From: Dokdonia sinensis
GTDB taxonomy: Bacteria > Bacteroidota > Bacteroidia > Flavobacteriales > Flavobacteriaceae
Assembly: GCF_003688895.1 (NCBI RefSeq)
Contig: NZ_REFV01000007.1
Coordinates: 62,001-126,000, forward strand
Reading direction: 5' to 3'
DNA length: 64,000 bases
Below the pieces are notes generated by a model. That model was not told the DNA's origin and ran no database searches. It worked only from the letters and a program-made list of their open reading frames with translations. Made by a program: the position numbers and the translations under genes. Positions 51,120-61,104 of the stretch are shown here, piece after piece; position 1 is the stretch's first letter; each line of letters opens with the position of its first letter.

Positions 51120-54100
51120 ATGAAGAAGTTTTACTTTATCGTTGTTTTCTTGTTTTCTGCTTATCTAACTGCTCAAAATCCAGCAGAAAATTTAATTCCT
51201 ACTAGTGCTGTAACGCATACCGCCACTGCAGACGGAGACTGGTCAGACCCTGCAATCTGGTCGCCATCTTCTGTACCTGGAGAAGGAGCTATTGTTCATA
51301 TTCCGCAGGGAACTTCTGTAGCCTATACTTCTGAAACTTCGCCACATATTTTCGGGATTCGTGTAGATGGAAATTTTACAGTTAGTCAGACCGATGCCGC
51401 AAAGATAACACGATTAGAATTTGATACATTTTATGGTAGTCCAAGTTCGGTCGTCCAGTTTCTAGCAAGTGGTTCTACAGACGGATCTATTGAGATTACC
51501 ATTAACCCCTTTGATATCCTTAATCACGAAAGCACAGTAACGACGGGCGATAATGCTTGGAGCCCCTCGGCGCGAGGGCATTACAATGATGGACTGGACG
51601 TTAATCAAATTGATCGAGAAGTAGTTTTACCTAGGCGCTTTAATACATTTGACGATGCAGTTGCTGCTTATGCTGGGCAATCTCCTTTTAGTGAAACATC
51701 TACCACTTACAATGATGGAATAGGAGTCACAGGAAGATATGAGTGGGATCCTATGCAAATGTCTATTGGGATGATCATCAGAGGAGAATTTGAAGTCATA
51801 GGTCAAGAGAAAACAACTTATGTGCAGCTAGCGCAAGACGCTTTACGTCGTCAAAACAGAGTAGTACTCGCAGAAGCTCCTATGGGTTGGAACGTTGGGG
51901 ACGAAATTCTCATTACAAAAAGTGGAAAACTTGATGCTACTCAAAATGGAACAGAGACATTTATTCTAGATAGTTATGACACTCCTACCACCTTAGTTGC
52001 TACAGATGATCTCGATAGAAATCACGAAGGAACTCCCGATGCCGATTTTACATTACATTGTTATGTGGGTAATCTTTCCAGAAATATTGTTTTCCAATCT
52101 GGCTCTACTCTAAACATTCATCACAGGGGTCATCTTATGATTATGCAGGCAGATGAAAATGTTCAGATAAAAAATGCCCGTTTTAAGGATATGGGTCGTA
52201 CGGATAAGTCGCGGTGGCTAGATGATTCCATATTTAATGAGTGGGTTGAAACAGATATCTTAAAGTCTAAATATTCTCCACTAGGACAAAGTATAGCCAA
52301 CTCTTATAGGCCTAATCCAGAGGATATTACGAATCCTCGAGGGCGTTACTCCATTCACTTACATAAAAATGGTTCTACTCCAGATGATAATTTAATACAA
52401 GTTACCGGCAATGTGGTTTGGGGTAACCCTGGTTGGGGTATTACACATCACGATGCTTATGCAAATGTCTCAGATAATGTTGTATACGATGTAACCGGAG
52501 CAGGAATTGTATCTGAAACTGGGAGTGAAACAGGATTTTGGGATAATAACCTTGTTGTAGATATAAAGAGACGACCTGGCTCAGGCCCTGCCACTGACCC
52601 TTACATAGGTTCTTTGTTTTTTAATGATTATTTATTTAGTGGAGCAGGATTAGCAATGAAAGGGAGAGCAGTAATCTGTAATGACAATGTCATTGCAGAC
52701 GTTGTGCGAGGCATCTCTATTATGAATATGAACCCTAACGTTGGGAGTATAGATCGTGTGGATCCAATACAACTAGCTACGGTAAGACCAAATTTTCTGA
52801 TTGATCAATTTCCTTTGAGCCAGAATGGTTATAGTAAAGAAGGAGACGGGGTAATGCCCGTAGAAGTAGCGCTTGTAATGAACAGAACAACTGTCATATC
52901 CTCTACTCTAGGATTTCGGTCTATAGAACGGGAGATGGGATTAAATCATGAGTCGAGATCTGTATTTGATGGTCTTATACTTTGGGGAACTAAACAAGGC
53001 ATTACAAATACTTATCAAGCGGACTATACCTTTCACGATGTTTTTATTTCTGGAGATAAGTCTAATAGCGGTTCCCCCACAGAAGGGCTATATATGTGGA
53101 AACACTCACACAATCACGTATATGACAATATTAAGTTCAGAGATTTAGATAATGCAATGGTACCCTCAAAATTGGTTTTGAGTGGAAATGGAGAGTATAA
53201 GACTAGAAATAACGGATTTACTCCGTGGATATTCATTGATTTGAAAGTCCAAAACGTTGCCAAATTTTATGAAATTGTAGATGAAGATAATAATGTGAAC
53301 GCTCTCTATCCAGAACACGCAGATAATCCAATATTCTTCACCTCTCAAGATGTGATGATGGATCGAGAGACTACTTTTACCCTGCTTGATGAGGCAAGTA
53401 CAGGATTACCGTATTATGAAATTCCCGGAGATTTACAATTTCCTTTTGCTGCAATAGATTACACAGAAGCTGATCCTGAAATAGCATTTGGGTTTGCTGT
53501 GGATGGTGTTATTACAGATAAATTGGGTACATATAAGTTTGGTACAGAACAGGCGGCTGCTCAAGGATCATTGCGTAATGGTTACCCAGAGCGATTATAT
53601 CAATTTGCCTCTGAAGCTAAGTTTATAGAATACGTAACAGAAAATGGGGTTTATGAGAACCCTAATGATGGATCTCTGTATTTTATAATAAATGAAATTG
53701 TTCCCGACAGACTAACGTCTGTTTATAAGTCATTCCCCATAAGAATTAAAATTATGAATGCTCCCAGTTCAGGAGTTTTTGCAAATCCTCAAACAGAGGC
53801 TGGTTTTGGTTGTGAAGCCGAAGATCAGCTTATCAGTAGAAAGGCTGTTGCCACTCAAAGTAGCACGCAGTCTGGTGTCGTAGTTTCATTTAATGGTGAA
53901 GACTTGCCTGTAGATCCTAATCCTTTTAAAGCAATAGATGGAAATAATAATGCGAGAGATAATGCCCAGTTCTTACAACGTTTTTCTGAAACAGGGGTTC
54001 CAGTAGGTACTTATTCTCTCACAGAGTCTGAAAATCAACCTTGGTATGATTTGGATTTTGGGGAAGAAGCAGAAATCACCTACATAGATATATGGAATAC

Positions 54101-55865
54101 TGTAACCCTCAACGGGCAGGATATCGCACCAACCAATAATGACCTTACGGATTTTCATATTCTACTAGATGACGAATCTTTTGCAGGAAAAGATTTGACG
54201 CAGGCGTTGGCAGATGCTAACTGGTCTTATCATCAAACTACTCCCGTAGGTAGAAAATTATCTCTGGATACTGAGGTGGCTGGAACAAAAGCACGATATA
54301 TGCGTATTCAGAAGGTAGGAGTAAATACGCAATTAAAACTCGCAGAGGTCGAAGTTTTGGGTAGGATGATTACTGACACAACGGCTCCGATGGTTGTAAC
54401 TCAAAACATAATCGTACAATTAGACGAAAATGGTGTCGCGAGTATAGTACCTGATGATGTTGATAACGGAAGTCAAGATGCCTGTGGTATTGATGAAAAG
54501 TCCTTGGATATTACTTCTTTTGACTGCAGTAATGTAGGTAACAATACGGTAACTCTTACAGTCACAGATGTAAATAGTAATGAGTCTACAGCAACGGCAA
54601 TCGTAACGGTAGAGGATAATATTATACCAACGGTCACGACTCAAAATATTACGGTGTCTCTAGATGCTTCTGGAACGGCTACAATAACCGCTGACCAAAT
54701 TGATAATGGGAGCACAGATAATTGTGATATGGATTCTCTTTCCCTTGATATCACAACCTTTGATTGTGATTCCATAGGCGATAATACGGTAACTCTTACA
54801 GTAACAGACGTAAATAATAACGAATCTACAGCAACGGCAATCGTAACGGTAGAAGATAATATTATACCAACGGTCACGACTCAAAATATTACGGTGTCTC
54901 TAGATGCTTCTGGAGCGGCTACAATAACCGCTGACCAAATTGATAATGGGAGCACAGATAATTGTGATATAGATTCACTTTCCCTTGATATCACAACCTT
55001 TGATTGTAATTCGATAGGCGATAATACGGTAACTCTTACAGTCACAGACGTAAATAGTAATGAGTCTACAGCAACGGCAATCGTAACGGTAGAAGATAAT
55101 ATTATACCAACGGTCACGACTCAAAACATTACGGTGTCTCTAGATGCTTCTGGAACGGCTACAATAACCGCTGACCAAATTGATAATGGGAGTACAGATA
55201 ATTGTGATATAGATTCGCTTTCGCTTGATATCACGACCTTTGATTGTGATTCCATAGGCGATAATACGGTAACTCTTACAGTCACAGACGTAAATAGTAA
55301 TGAGTCTACAGCAACGGCAATCGTAACCGTAGAAGACACAATAGCTCCGGAAATAGACTGTCTCGACGACCAGAGTATTGTAATAGACGAAGCCGCCTAT
55401 GAACTACCCGACTATTGGACGAGCGGTCAAGTGACAGCGATAGATAATTGCACCACACCTGTGGTCATAACTTCACAAAGTCCTGCTCCTGGAACAGCTC
55501 TAAATCAAGGTATATATACTATTACCCTAACAGCAGAAGATGATGCAGGACTTATAAGCTCTTGCGCATTTGAACTGGAAGTCGCTTCTACCTTGAGCAT
55601 TGAAACTTCAGAAAACTTGGATAACAATATTCTCTTAACGCCAAACCCTTCTAATAGATTAGTACGAATTGAGTATAAAGGATCCTCAAACCTTGATCAA
55701 ATAAGCATGTACGATATTGCTGGAAGATTAATTCGCAATATTTCACTAAAAGAAAATAGTAAGGTCGCGGAAATCGACGTAAGTAACTTAAGCAACGCAG
55801 TCTACCTAGTCATCATCAAAACGGTAGATGGCGGTATGGCAGTAAAGCGACTTATAAAAAACTAA
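51120..55865 (+). CDS. Large T9SS-secreted G8/beta-helix/discoidin protein with tandem repeats
   Basis: 1581 residues from MKKFYFIVVF. Order: signal peptide (1-19), G8 domain (about 35-190; DGDWSDPAIWSPSSVPGEG), a right-handed beta-helix-type region with short repeats (about 300-760), a discoidin/F5-8 type C-like domain (about 915-1080; IDGNNNARDN, DFGEEAEITYIDIWN), four ~80-residue repeats of about 240 bases each (DNIIPTVTTQNITVSLDASG and similar; three nearly identical), a HYR-like unit, and a type A T9SS sorting domain ending MAVKRLIKN. This suits a surface or released polysaccharide- or matrix-binding protein. The ATG follows a TACCTTTG element; a further Met 23 codons earlier would precede the signal peptide and is rejected. 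Confidence 0.88.
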   Translation: MKKFYFIVVFLFSAYLTAQNPAENLIPTSAVTHTATADGDWSDPAIWSPSSVPGEGAIVHIPQGTSVAYTSETSPHIFGIRVDGNFTVSQTDAAKITRLEFDTFYGSPSSVVQFLASGSTDGSIEITINPFDILNHESTVTTGDNAWSPSARGHYNDGLDVNQIDREVVLPRRFNTFDDAVAAYAGQSPFSETSTTYNDGIGVTGRYEWDPMQMSIGMIIRGEFEVIGQEKTTYVQLAQDALRRQNRVVLAEAPMGWNVGDEILITKSGKLDATQNGTETFILDSYDTPTTLVATDDLDRNHEGTPDADFTLHCYVGNLSRNIVFQSGSTLNIHHRGHLMIMQADENVQIKNARFKDMGRTDKSRWLDDSIFNEWVETDILKSKYSPLGQSIANSYRPNPEDITNPRGRYSIHLHKNGSTPDDNLIQVTGNVVWGNPGWGITHHDAYANVSDNVVYDVTGAGIVSETGSETGFWDNNLVVDIKRRPGSGPATDPYIGSLFFNDYLFSGAGLAMKGRAVICNDNVIADVVRGISIMNMNPNVGSIDRVDPIQLATVRPNFLIDQFPLSQNGYSKEGDGVMPVEVALVMNRTTVISSTLGFRSIEREMGLNHESRSVFDGLILWGTKQGITNTYQADYTFHDVFISGDKSNSGSPTEGLYMWKHSHNHVYDNIKFRDLDNAMVPSKLVLSGNGEYKTRNNGFTPWIFIDLKVQNVAKFYEIVDEDNNVNALYPEHADNPIFFTSQDVMMDRETTFTLLDEASTGLPYYEIPGDLQFPFAAIDYTEADPEIAFGFAVDGVITDKLGTYKFGTEQAAAQGSLRNGYPERLYQFASEAKFIEYVTENGVYENPNDGSLYFIINEIVPDRLTSVYKSFPIRIKIMNAPSSGVFANPQTEAGFGCEAEDQLISRKAVATQSSTQSGVVVSFNGEDLPVDPNPFKAIDGNNNARDNAQFLQRFSETGVPVGTYSLTESENQPWYDLDFGEEAEITYIDIWNTVTLNGQDIAPTNNDLTDFHILLDDESFAGKDLTQALADANWSYHQTTPVGRKLSLDTEVAGTKARYMRIQKVGVNTQLKLAEVEVLGRMITDTTAPMVVTQNIIVQLDENGVASIVPDDVDNGSQDACGIDEKSLDITSFDCSNVGNNTVTLTVTDVNSNESTATAIVTVEDNIIPTVTTQNITVSLDASGTATITADQIDNGSTDNCDMDSLSLDITTFDCDSIGDNTVTLTVTDVNNNESTATAIVTVEDNIIPTVTTQNITVSLDASGAATITADQIDNGSTDNCDIDSLSLDITTFDCNSIGDNTVTLTVTDVNSNESTATAIVTVEDNIIPTVTTQNITVSLDASGTATITADQIDNGSTDNCDIDSLSLDITTFDCDSIGDNTVTLTVTDVNSNESTATAIVTVEDTIAPEIDCLDDQSIVIDEAAYELPDYWTSGQVTAIDNCTTPVVITSQSPAPGTALNQGIYTITLTAEDDAGLISSCAFELEVASTLSIETSENLDNNILLTPNPSNRLVRIEYKGSSNLDQISMYDIAGRLIRNISLKENSKVAEIDVSNLSNAVYLVIIKTVDGGMAVKRLIKN
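54384..55343 (+). repeat. Four 240-base tandem repeats in the giant secreted gene
   Basis: Units at about 54384, 54624, 54864 and 55104, each 240 bases. The last three differ by only a few bases; the first is clearly diverged. Each encodes one ~80-residue beta-sandwich-like unit with conserved acidic residues. Copy number could change by recombination. Confidence 0.92.
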
Positions 55866-55885
55866 AGCGGGATAATATTTTTTCC

Positions 55886-55899
55886 GCTTTCGCGAAAGC
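55886..55899. repeat. GCTTTCGCGAAAGC palindrome, copy 16 (intergenic)
   Basis: Perfect copy 20 bases after the stop of the giant secreted gene, before its terminator. Confidence 0.97.
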
Positions 55900-55904
55900 G
55901 TACT

Positions 55905-55939
55905 CAAAAAGAGGTCTTACGCACTAAGGTCTCTTTTTT
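55905..55939 (+). terminator. Terminator of the giant secreted gene
   Basis: AAAAAGAG.. and ..CTCTTTTTT arms with CTTA/TAAG inner pairs and a T-tract. The remaining ~190 bases to 56126 show no feature I can support. Confidence 0.6.
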
Positions 55940-56126
55940 AATTTTACCGTCTTTTGATGGGTCTTGAAAACAAAGAGGTTTTTCAAAAATTATGAAGATC
56001 AGTATGCTATAAATATAAAGTGTGGAACGTTAAGATACAATTGTACTAGAATTGCAGTAGAAATTACATAAAAGCTATTTTAGCGATTTGACTGTAAAAC
56101 CATACCCCTACAAATAACCCTATTCC

Positions 56127-57872
56127 TTATTGTTTTAGATTTATCGGAAGTCCAATTCCGAAACCAAATCGTAAGTCATCATCGTTGCCATTGGGACTTA
56201 GGCTGAGATCTGTCCGATCAAAAAATGCTTGAAGTACAAGAAGCGGCTTGTCTTTTGTTTTATTTGCAATATTATAAATGATACCTGCCCGTAAAGGTGA
56301 TAATTCTTTATCGGTAACATCTTTTTTTCTACTAAAGTTGATGTATTCATACCCAATATTTCCAAAAAATCCGATGGGTATATTAAAAGGATAAATATAA
56401 GCCTCTATATTGAAGCTATTAGAAGTCCCGTATTCGTAAGTGGCATTACCTGTAAATGCGGTGTTTGTGGCATTCAAAACTATGGGGTTTCCTTCAGCAT
56501 CATTACCTACGGGACTAGTAAAGTTTAAAGTGCTATTGCTGAAGGTTGAGATATTTGATGCTCTAGCCATTGCCGTCGTAGCTCTGGCAAAGGCGCGTCT
56601 TGTTCTAGTCTTACCCCAAGTTATATTGTGACTAAAAAAGATACTCCCACCGTAAATATCTCCCCTTTCATCATTAAACATTTCGTTAAATGTAAGTGTT
56701 GAGTCATAAGTGAACCTTTTAAAACTTTCTCTCTGATAAAAAGGGCTAAAACCGTAAAAGGTTAGATGCTCTATAGTCCAAGAAGATGCGGCTTCCTTTA
56801 ATTCTACGGCTATAATTTTTTGTTCTAGACTCTCTGTAATATACTTGCTTTTATCTGCAAGCTCCTTGCGTATTTTGGATGTGTTATAGGTAGTTTTCCC
56901 TTTGTTATCCTTACCCTTTTCATAGGGTATTTCTTTAAAAGGGCGAACTTTTAACCTATTAAAAGCAACGGCTTGCTGAATATTTATATAAGATTCCGAC
57001 ACGGTGCATATAGTTTTGTTTACTTCCTTTTCTTGCGCCACGTCTGTTTCATTTAGACCTTTTGTAGATCTAGGATCTTCCCCATCACTAGTAGCTTTTT
57101 TTAATAAGTTGTAAAGATTGTAGTAATCAGAATAAGCAGTTTCTACAAGCTCTTCAATTTGATAATGTATAATTTCTTTTGTGTTTTCATTTGGGGTGTA
57201 AAAAGACCAGCCTTTGAGTGTTTTAATATAGTTTACCGTAATTTTTCCCTTTTGCCCACCTTTTTCTTCATCAAAAAAATAAACTCCATTTGTAGATGCA
57301 AGATCTGCTTCAAGAGAGATAATACTACCCAGTCCTTTTCTCAAAAGACCATTTAATTTTATAGAACTTCCTTTTTCATTAAGCGTAGCACTCAGGCCTT
57401 GCTGAGGAGAATTTTCACCTAATATAAGGTAGCTAAAATCTTTACTTATTTTTTGTGCGTACGCCTTAGAACTTATAAGTCCCGTATCATCAGAAAACTC
57501 AATCTCTAGCGCTTGATCTTTGTATGGTCTAGATAGATCAGAAAGATCTTCAGGAATCAAAAAAAAGCTATTCAACTTATCTTTAGAGATTCCTTCTTGA
57601 TTATAAAATTTGTAAGCAATAATTGCTGAGTCTAGAATTTGAGATATCTCTTTCTCTACATCTATAAGTGAAGCTTGTAAGCGTAGTCGTTGCGATTCTT
57701 GAGATATTTTGAGGTTGTTGTACTCTTGGACTTTACTGTTATAATCGTCTTTTTTTATTTTAAAAAGGGCACTTTTAGCCACTAGGTCTATCTGCGCTTG
57801 GGTAAGTATATCAGTTTGCCCTATAATTTGATAACTCATAAAGAAAATAAAAATCAGTATTAGAGGTCTCAT
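56127..57872 (-). CDS. Secreted protein of unknown function, coiled coil plus probable barrel
   Basis: 581 residues. Signal peptide 1-18 (ending IIGQ). An N-terminal coiled coil (about 35-90; QEYNNLKISQESQRLRLQAS), a middle beta-rich domain, and a C-terminal part that reads as an outer-membrane barrel (IYGGSIFFSHNITWG, SNSFNIEAYIYPFNIPIGFFGNIGYEYINF ending LRFGFGIGLPINL). No T9SS domain, no known family. Single gene with ~225 bases upstream, in which no strong promoter was found. Confidence 0.7.
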   Translation of the reverse strand: MRPLILIFIFFMSYQIIGQTDILTQAQIDLVAKSALFKIKKDDYNSKVQEYNNLKISQESQRLRLQASLIDVEKEISQILDSAIIAYKFYNQEGISKDKLNSFFLIPEDLSDLSRPYKDQALEIEFSDDTGLISSKAYAQKISKDFSYLILGENSPQQGLSATLNEKGSSIKLNGLLRKGLGSIISLEADLASTNGVYFFDEEKGGQKGKITVNYIKTLKGWSFYTPNENTKEIIHYQIEELVETAYSDYYNLYNLLKKATSDGEDPRSTKGLNETDVAQEKEVNKTICTVSESYINIQQAVAFNRLKVRPFKEIPYEKGKDNKGKTTYNTSKIRKELADKSKYITESLEQKIIAVELKEAASSWTIEHLTFYGFSPFYQRESFKRFTYDSTLTFNEMFNDERGDIYGGSIFFSHNITWGKTRTRRAFARATTAMARASNISTFSNSTLNFTSPVGNDAEGNPIVLNATNTAFTGNATYEYGTSNSFNIEAYIYPFNIPIGFFGNIGYEYINFSRKKDVTDKELSPLRAGIIYNIANKTKDKPLLVLQAFFDRTDLSLSPNGNDDDLRFGFGIGLPINLKQ

Positions 57873-58098
57873 GAGAAATGGTTTTGGGTGGTTACGTTGT
57901 AAACATAAGAAACAATGAGCTGTAATATGTACCCTATATTGGGTACTTTGGATATAATTTTTCTCCTAATCTTTGCCAGATACATTTAATAAATGCCTCA
58001 AATAACAATTGCACAGCGATGAGTAAAATAGTTTACTAAAAGTTCACAATAAAAAGGAGTTGTGGATCTCTGACTTTAGAAAAGAATGTTGGAATATT

Positions 58099-58464
58099 TT
58101 AATGCTGGTAGCATCTGCCATTTGCACTTTTTGTCTTTCGCTTACATCTATTCCCAGCTTTATTCTGGCCGCTACACCTTACAGCGATAGTCCTCGTAGT
58201 AGATGCTTTTGTAAATGAACTTGTCTTCGATAGATGGTTGTTGTGTGTCTTTTTTGTCACTTTATTGGGTTTACAAACAGCGCAGGCAGTATATCCAAGT
58301 TCTATTGCTTTATGAAGGGCTATAGCGGCCTTCGATCTGTTGAGATAATGACACGTCTCGGTATGATATTTTTCTCCGGTTTTTGTTTTGTAAACAGTTT
58401 GTGCACGTACACTAGTTGCTAGCGAGACAGAGATTACAAACAATAATAGCTGTAAGGTTTTCAT
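58099..58464 (-). CDS. Small secreted protein with Ada-type Cys motif and DUF5763-like tail
   Basis: 121 residues from MKTLQLLLF. Signal peptide (about 1-21, ending VRAQ). Two Cys-rich modules: YHTETCHYLNRSKAAIALHK then AIELGYTACAVCKPNK (resembling the metal-binding N-domain of Ada and the common secreted xxYHxxxC/GYxxCxxC module) and a C-terminal RCSGQNKAGNRCKRKTKSANGRCYQH zinc-binding knuckle of the DUF5763 type. Function unknown. Confidence 0.75.
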   Translation of the reverse strand: MKTLQLLLFVISVSLATSVRAQTVYKTKTGEKYHTETCHYLNRSKAAIALHKAIELGYTACAVCKPNKVTKKTHNNHLSKTSSFTKASTTRTIAVRCSGQNKAGNRCKRKTKSANGRCYQH

Positions 58465-58569
58465 CACAATAGTCTCTTAAAGGTGAAAGCATTTATATGT
58501 TACTTCAATAGGAGAAACTTTGCTTAAGATTAATAGAGGGCGACCGTGCACCCTCTAAAAATCAAAATT

Positions 58570-58646
58570 GGTTCAAAGCCCCTAACAATTGAACCGTAAC
58601 AAGATTAGTATATTCTTTATTACATCTTTTACGGGTTCCCGTAAAG
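58570..58646. promoter_or_regulatory. Two inverted repeats in the ~290-base gap
   Basis: GGTTCAA (58570-58576)/TTGAACC (58589-58595), and an 18-base near-palindrome TTTACGGGTTCCCGTAAA near 58628-58645 whose two halves match except for the central TT. The first could be a terminator, the second an operator of a dimeric regulator; neither is proven. Confidence 0.35.
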
Positions 58647-58758
58647 GATGTGATATACTTGTATCTTCGATTAAAAAATAAGTATAAGTTGTTGTTAGAT
58701 ACATTTTTAATAACTTCAAGCTTAACTGAAATTTAGAATAAATCGCAGAAGCGTAAAA

Positions 58759-59424
58759 TCAAATCAATCCCAAGTCTTTTACAAGCGAGATAAGATGCAC
58801 TCTATTCTGAGCGCCAAATTGCATTTTTAGCCCGTTAATCCGTTTTTCGATGGAGCTTACACCACTTGGAGTAATGTTTAAGGCTTCTAGCTGAGTACTC
58901 ATAGATTGATGTGAGTGTCCTAGAGAGAGTAATTTAAGAAGGCGGATGTCATACGTTGTGATCTCGAGGTCTTGAGTAGGGGAGAGTGCCTGCGATATCG
59001 CTGGAGAGATAAACCTTTTGTCTATAAAAACATCTTGTACCGCTTTTTGCAGATCGCTTAATCCTGTTCTTCCCTTGCCTACATAAGCATCTACCCGTAT
59101 CTCATTGTAAAGATGCCGTATGCGTTGAAACCTATCCTCAACAGAATATATAATTACTTTAAGTTCAGGATGCTCTTTTTTTATTGCTGTTGCAAGTGCA
59201 TCACCAGAAGTAAAGGTCTGTTTACGATAATCTGCCACAAAGGAAAGGTCAGAAATTAAAAGGTCAAAAGGTGCCTTTTTAAGCAGACCTTCCTTAATCT
59301 TAAGATATGCCTCATCACAGTATTGTACTTGGACAATATCATTTATACCCAGTTTCTGCAATAACCCAAGTACACCATCATTTATGCTGCCTAGGTCATC
59401 TGCTATTAAAACTTTGTTGAACAT
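58759..59424 (-). CDS. Response regulator, receiver plus LuxR-type HTH
   Basis: 221 residues. Receiver domain (about 1-125) with acidic residues in VLIADD, phospho-acceptor Asp in LLISDLSF, and K in GKGRTGL; the C-terminal helix-turn-helix (about 150-215; TTYDIRLLKLLSLGHSHQSM and SSIEKRINGLKMQF) is LuxR/NarL-like. The start codon directly abuts the stop of the sensor kinase gene, forming a two-component pair. Target genes unknown. Confidence 0.85.
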   Translation of the reverse strand: MFNKVLIADDLGSINDGVLGLLQKLGINDIVQVQYCDEAYLKIKEGLLKKAPFDLLISDLSFVADYRKQTFTSGDALATAIKKEHPELKVIIYSVEDRFQRIRHLYNEIRVDAYVGKGRTGLSDLQKAVQDVFIDKRFISPAISQALSPTQDLEITTYDIRLLKLLSLGHSHQSMSTQLEALNITPSGVSSIEKRINGLKMQFGAQNRVHLISLVKDLGLI

Positions 59425-61071
59425 TTAAATAGTAATAAGTGCTGTGAAACCTTTGTTAGCTTCGGAGTTAAAAGTAATGGTTCCATTAAGAGCCTCAATA
59501 CGGGTTTCCACATTTTGAAGGCCATTCTTACTTTTGAGCATCCCACCTTCACCATTGTCTTTATACAGAATTGCTATTTTTTTACCAGTTTTTGAAAAAT
59601 CTATAAGGGCAATCCCTGCCTGACTGTGTTTTTTAGTGTTCGTTATGAGCTCTTGTAATACCCTATAAATTGTCATCTTTTTTAAGTCTGATACTTCATC
59701 CCATTGTAGTTGGCCATCATATTTTGTAATAATATTGAGTGTGGGACTTTTGTAACTTAAAAACAAATCGTTGAGCAACTGCCGAAAATCCCCCGCTACA
59801 TTTATCATATTGTTTTCTCTAGAAATATCTCGAGTTTTATTATAAATTCTGTCTAAATCATCCATTAGATAACCTACCTCCGTTGGGCTTGTCTGTAGCT
59901 TAACCATTATCCTATAAATATCGTTAGCCACCTCGTCGTGTACGCGCTTAGAAATTCGAGTTTCGGTGATGTATACTTGCTCTATTTGTTTTTTTCTGTG
60001 CCTTATAATGAGAATAATAAGGAGTGAGGTTGCCGCAATAATAATAAGAATTACGATAAACTGATAGGTTCTCGTTTTTGACTTAGCAACAGCACTTTGG
60101 AGCAGGGCGCGTTCTTTTTCTTCCTTTTCGATATTAAGATTATACTTTGCGCTAGCGTATTTGTTCTCATTAAGCAACTTTGCAATAGCGATACTATCAT
60201 TTAGTTTAAGATAGGCTGTTAGATCAGGATCACTATTTAATGATAACTTATTATAGAGCGCATCTTGCCTATACTGTGCAGAATACTTTTCTGCAACTGT
60301 TAATCCAGAATCTGCATACATTCTTGAGATTTCTTCTTCTCCAAGGTCTTTATAATATTCTGATAAGTGCTTGTAACTAGAATATAAATAGCTTTGTGCT
60401 TTAATTCGTTTTTTAAGACGTAGCGCTATTTTTAAGTTATTAAAACCGTCGGGATTATTGAGTTTTGCCTGAGTAGCTCCCCAATTATCTAAGACAATCG
60501 CCTTAGACAGGGTATCTGTCGTAGTTGTTATCCTTTCATAGGCTAATTTGAAATGAGTGTTGGCATTTGCATAATCTTTTTTTTGAGCATAACTGGCACC
60601 TATATTATTATACAAGTTAGAGCTGTCTTTTGCATTTTCTGCAAAGGCCAGAGCATCCTTAAAACGTCCAATAGCTTCCTGTCTTTTCTCAAGATTATTG
60701 TAGATGATACTTAGGTTTGCATAAGCAGACTTTCTATTAGCCTTTATAGTGGCTGGATCTCCATTATAATTATCCATAGTCTCCAAGGCTTCAACTGCAG
60801 AACTCTCTGCATCATAGTAAGCACCTATTCCCATTTGAGAAATTGTTATCATATTTAAAGCATAAACTAAAGCGGTAGTATCTTGTTCCTGCTTGCTCTC
60901 TTCTTTAACATTTTTGTAGTAGCGATATCCTTCTATGAGATCTTGCGAAGATTGCGGCTTTGTTACTTTCTTGTAGTAATATCCTTCAGTTTTTTCTTGG
61001 CTAAGCAATTTGGTGCTATAGCAAAATATGATAAACAATAAAAAGAGGAATGAATGGGGTCTATTATTCAT
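59425..61071 (-). CDS. TPR-containing sensor histidine kinase (HisKA_3/NarX type)
   Basis: 548 residues. Signal peptide (about 1-25), tetratricopeptide repeats (about 50-320), one transmembrane helix (about 336-358; IVILIIIAATSLLIILII), a short dimerisation region with the phospho-accepting His in RVHDEVANDI (HisKA_3-like), and a HATPase_c domain with ELITNTKKHSQAG and KDNGEGGM. Partner of the response regulator at 58759. A small lipoprotein gene is 33 bases upstream on the same strand, so these three may form one operon. Confidence 0.88.
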   Translation of the reverse strand: MNNRPHSFLFLLFIIFCYSTKLLSQEKTEGYYYKKVTKPQSSQDLIEGYRYYKNVKEESKQEQDTTALVYALNMITISQMGIGAYYDAESSAVEALETMDNYNGDPATIKANRKSAYANLSIIYNNLEKRQEAIGRFKDALAFAENAKDSSNLYNNIGASYAQKKDYANANTHFKLAYERITTTTDTLSKAIVLDNWGATQAKLNNPDGFNNLKIALRLKKRIKAQSYLYSSYKHLSEYYKDLGEEEISRMYADSGLTVAEKYSAQYRQDALYNKLSLNSDPDLTAYLKLNDSIAIAKLLNENKYASAKYNLNIEKEEKERALLQSAVAKSKTRTYQFIVILIIIAATSLLIILIIRHRKKQIEQVYITETRISKRVHDEVANDIYRIMVKLQTSPTEVGYLMDDLDRIYNKTRDISRENNMINVAGDFRQLLNDLFLSYKSPTLNIITKYDGQLQWDEVSDLKKMTIYRVLQELITNTKKHSQAGIALIDFSKTGKKIAILYKDNGEGGMLKSKNGLQNVETRIEALNGTITFNSEANKGFTALITI

Positions 61072-61104
61072 TCCTCTAAAATAGGTATTTCTAGGTTTTA
61101 GATG

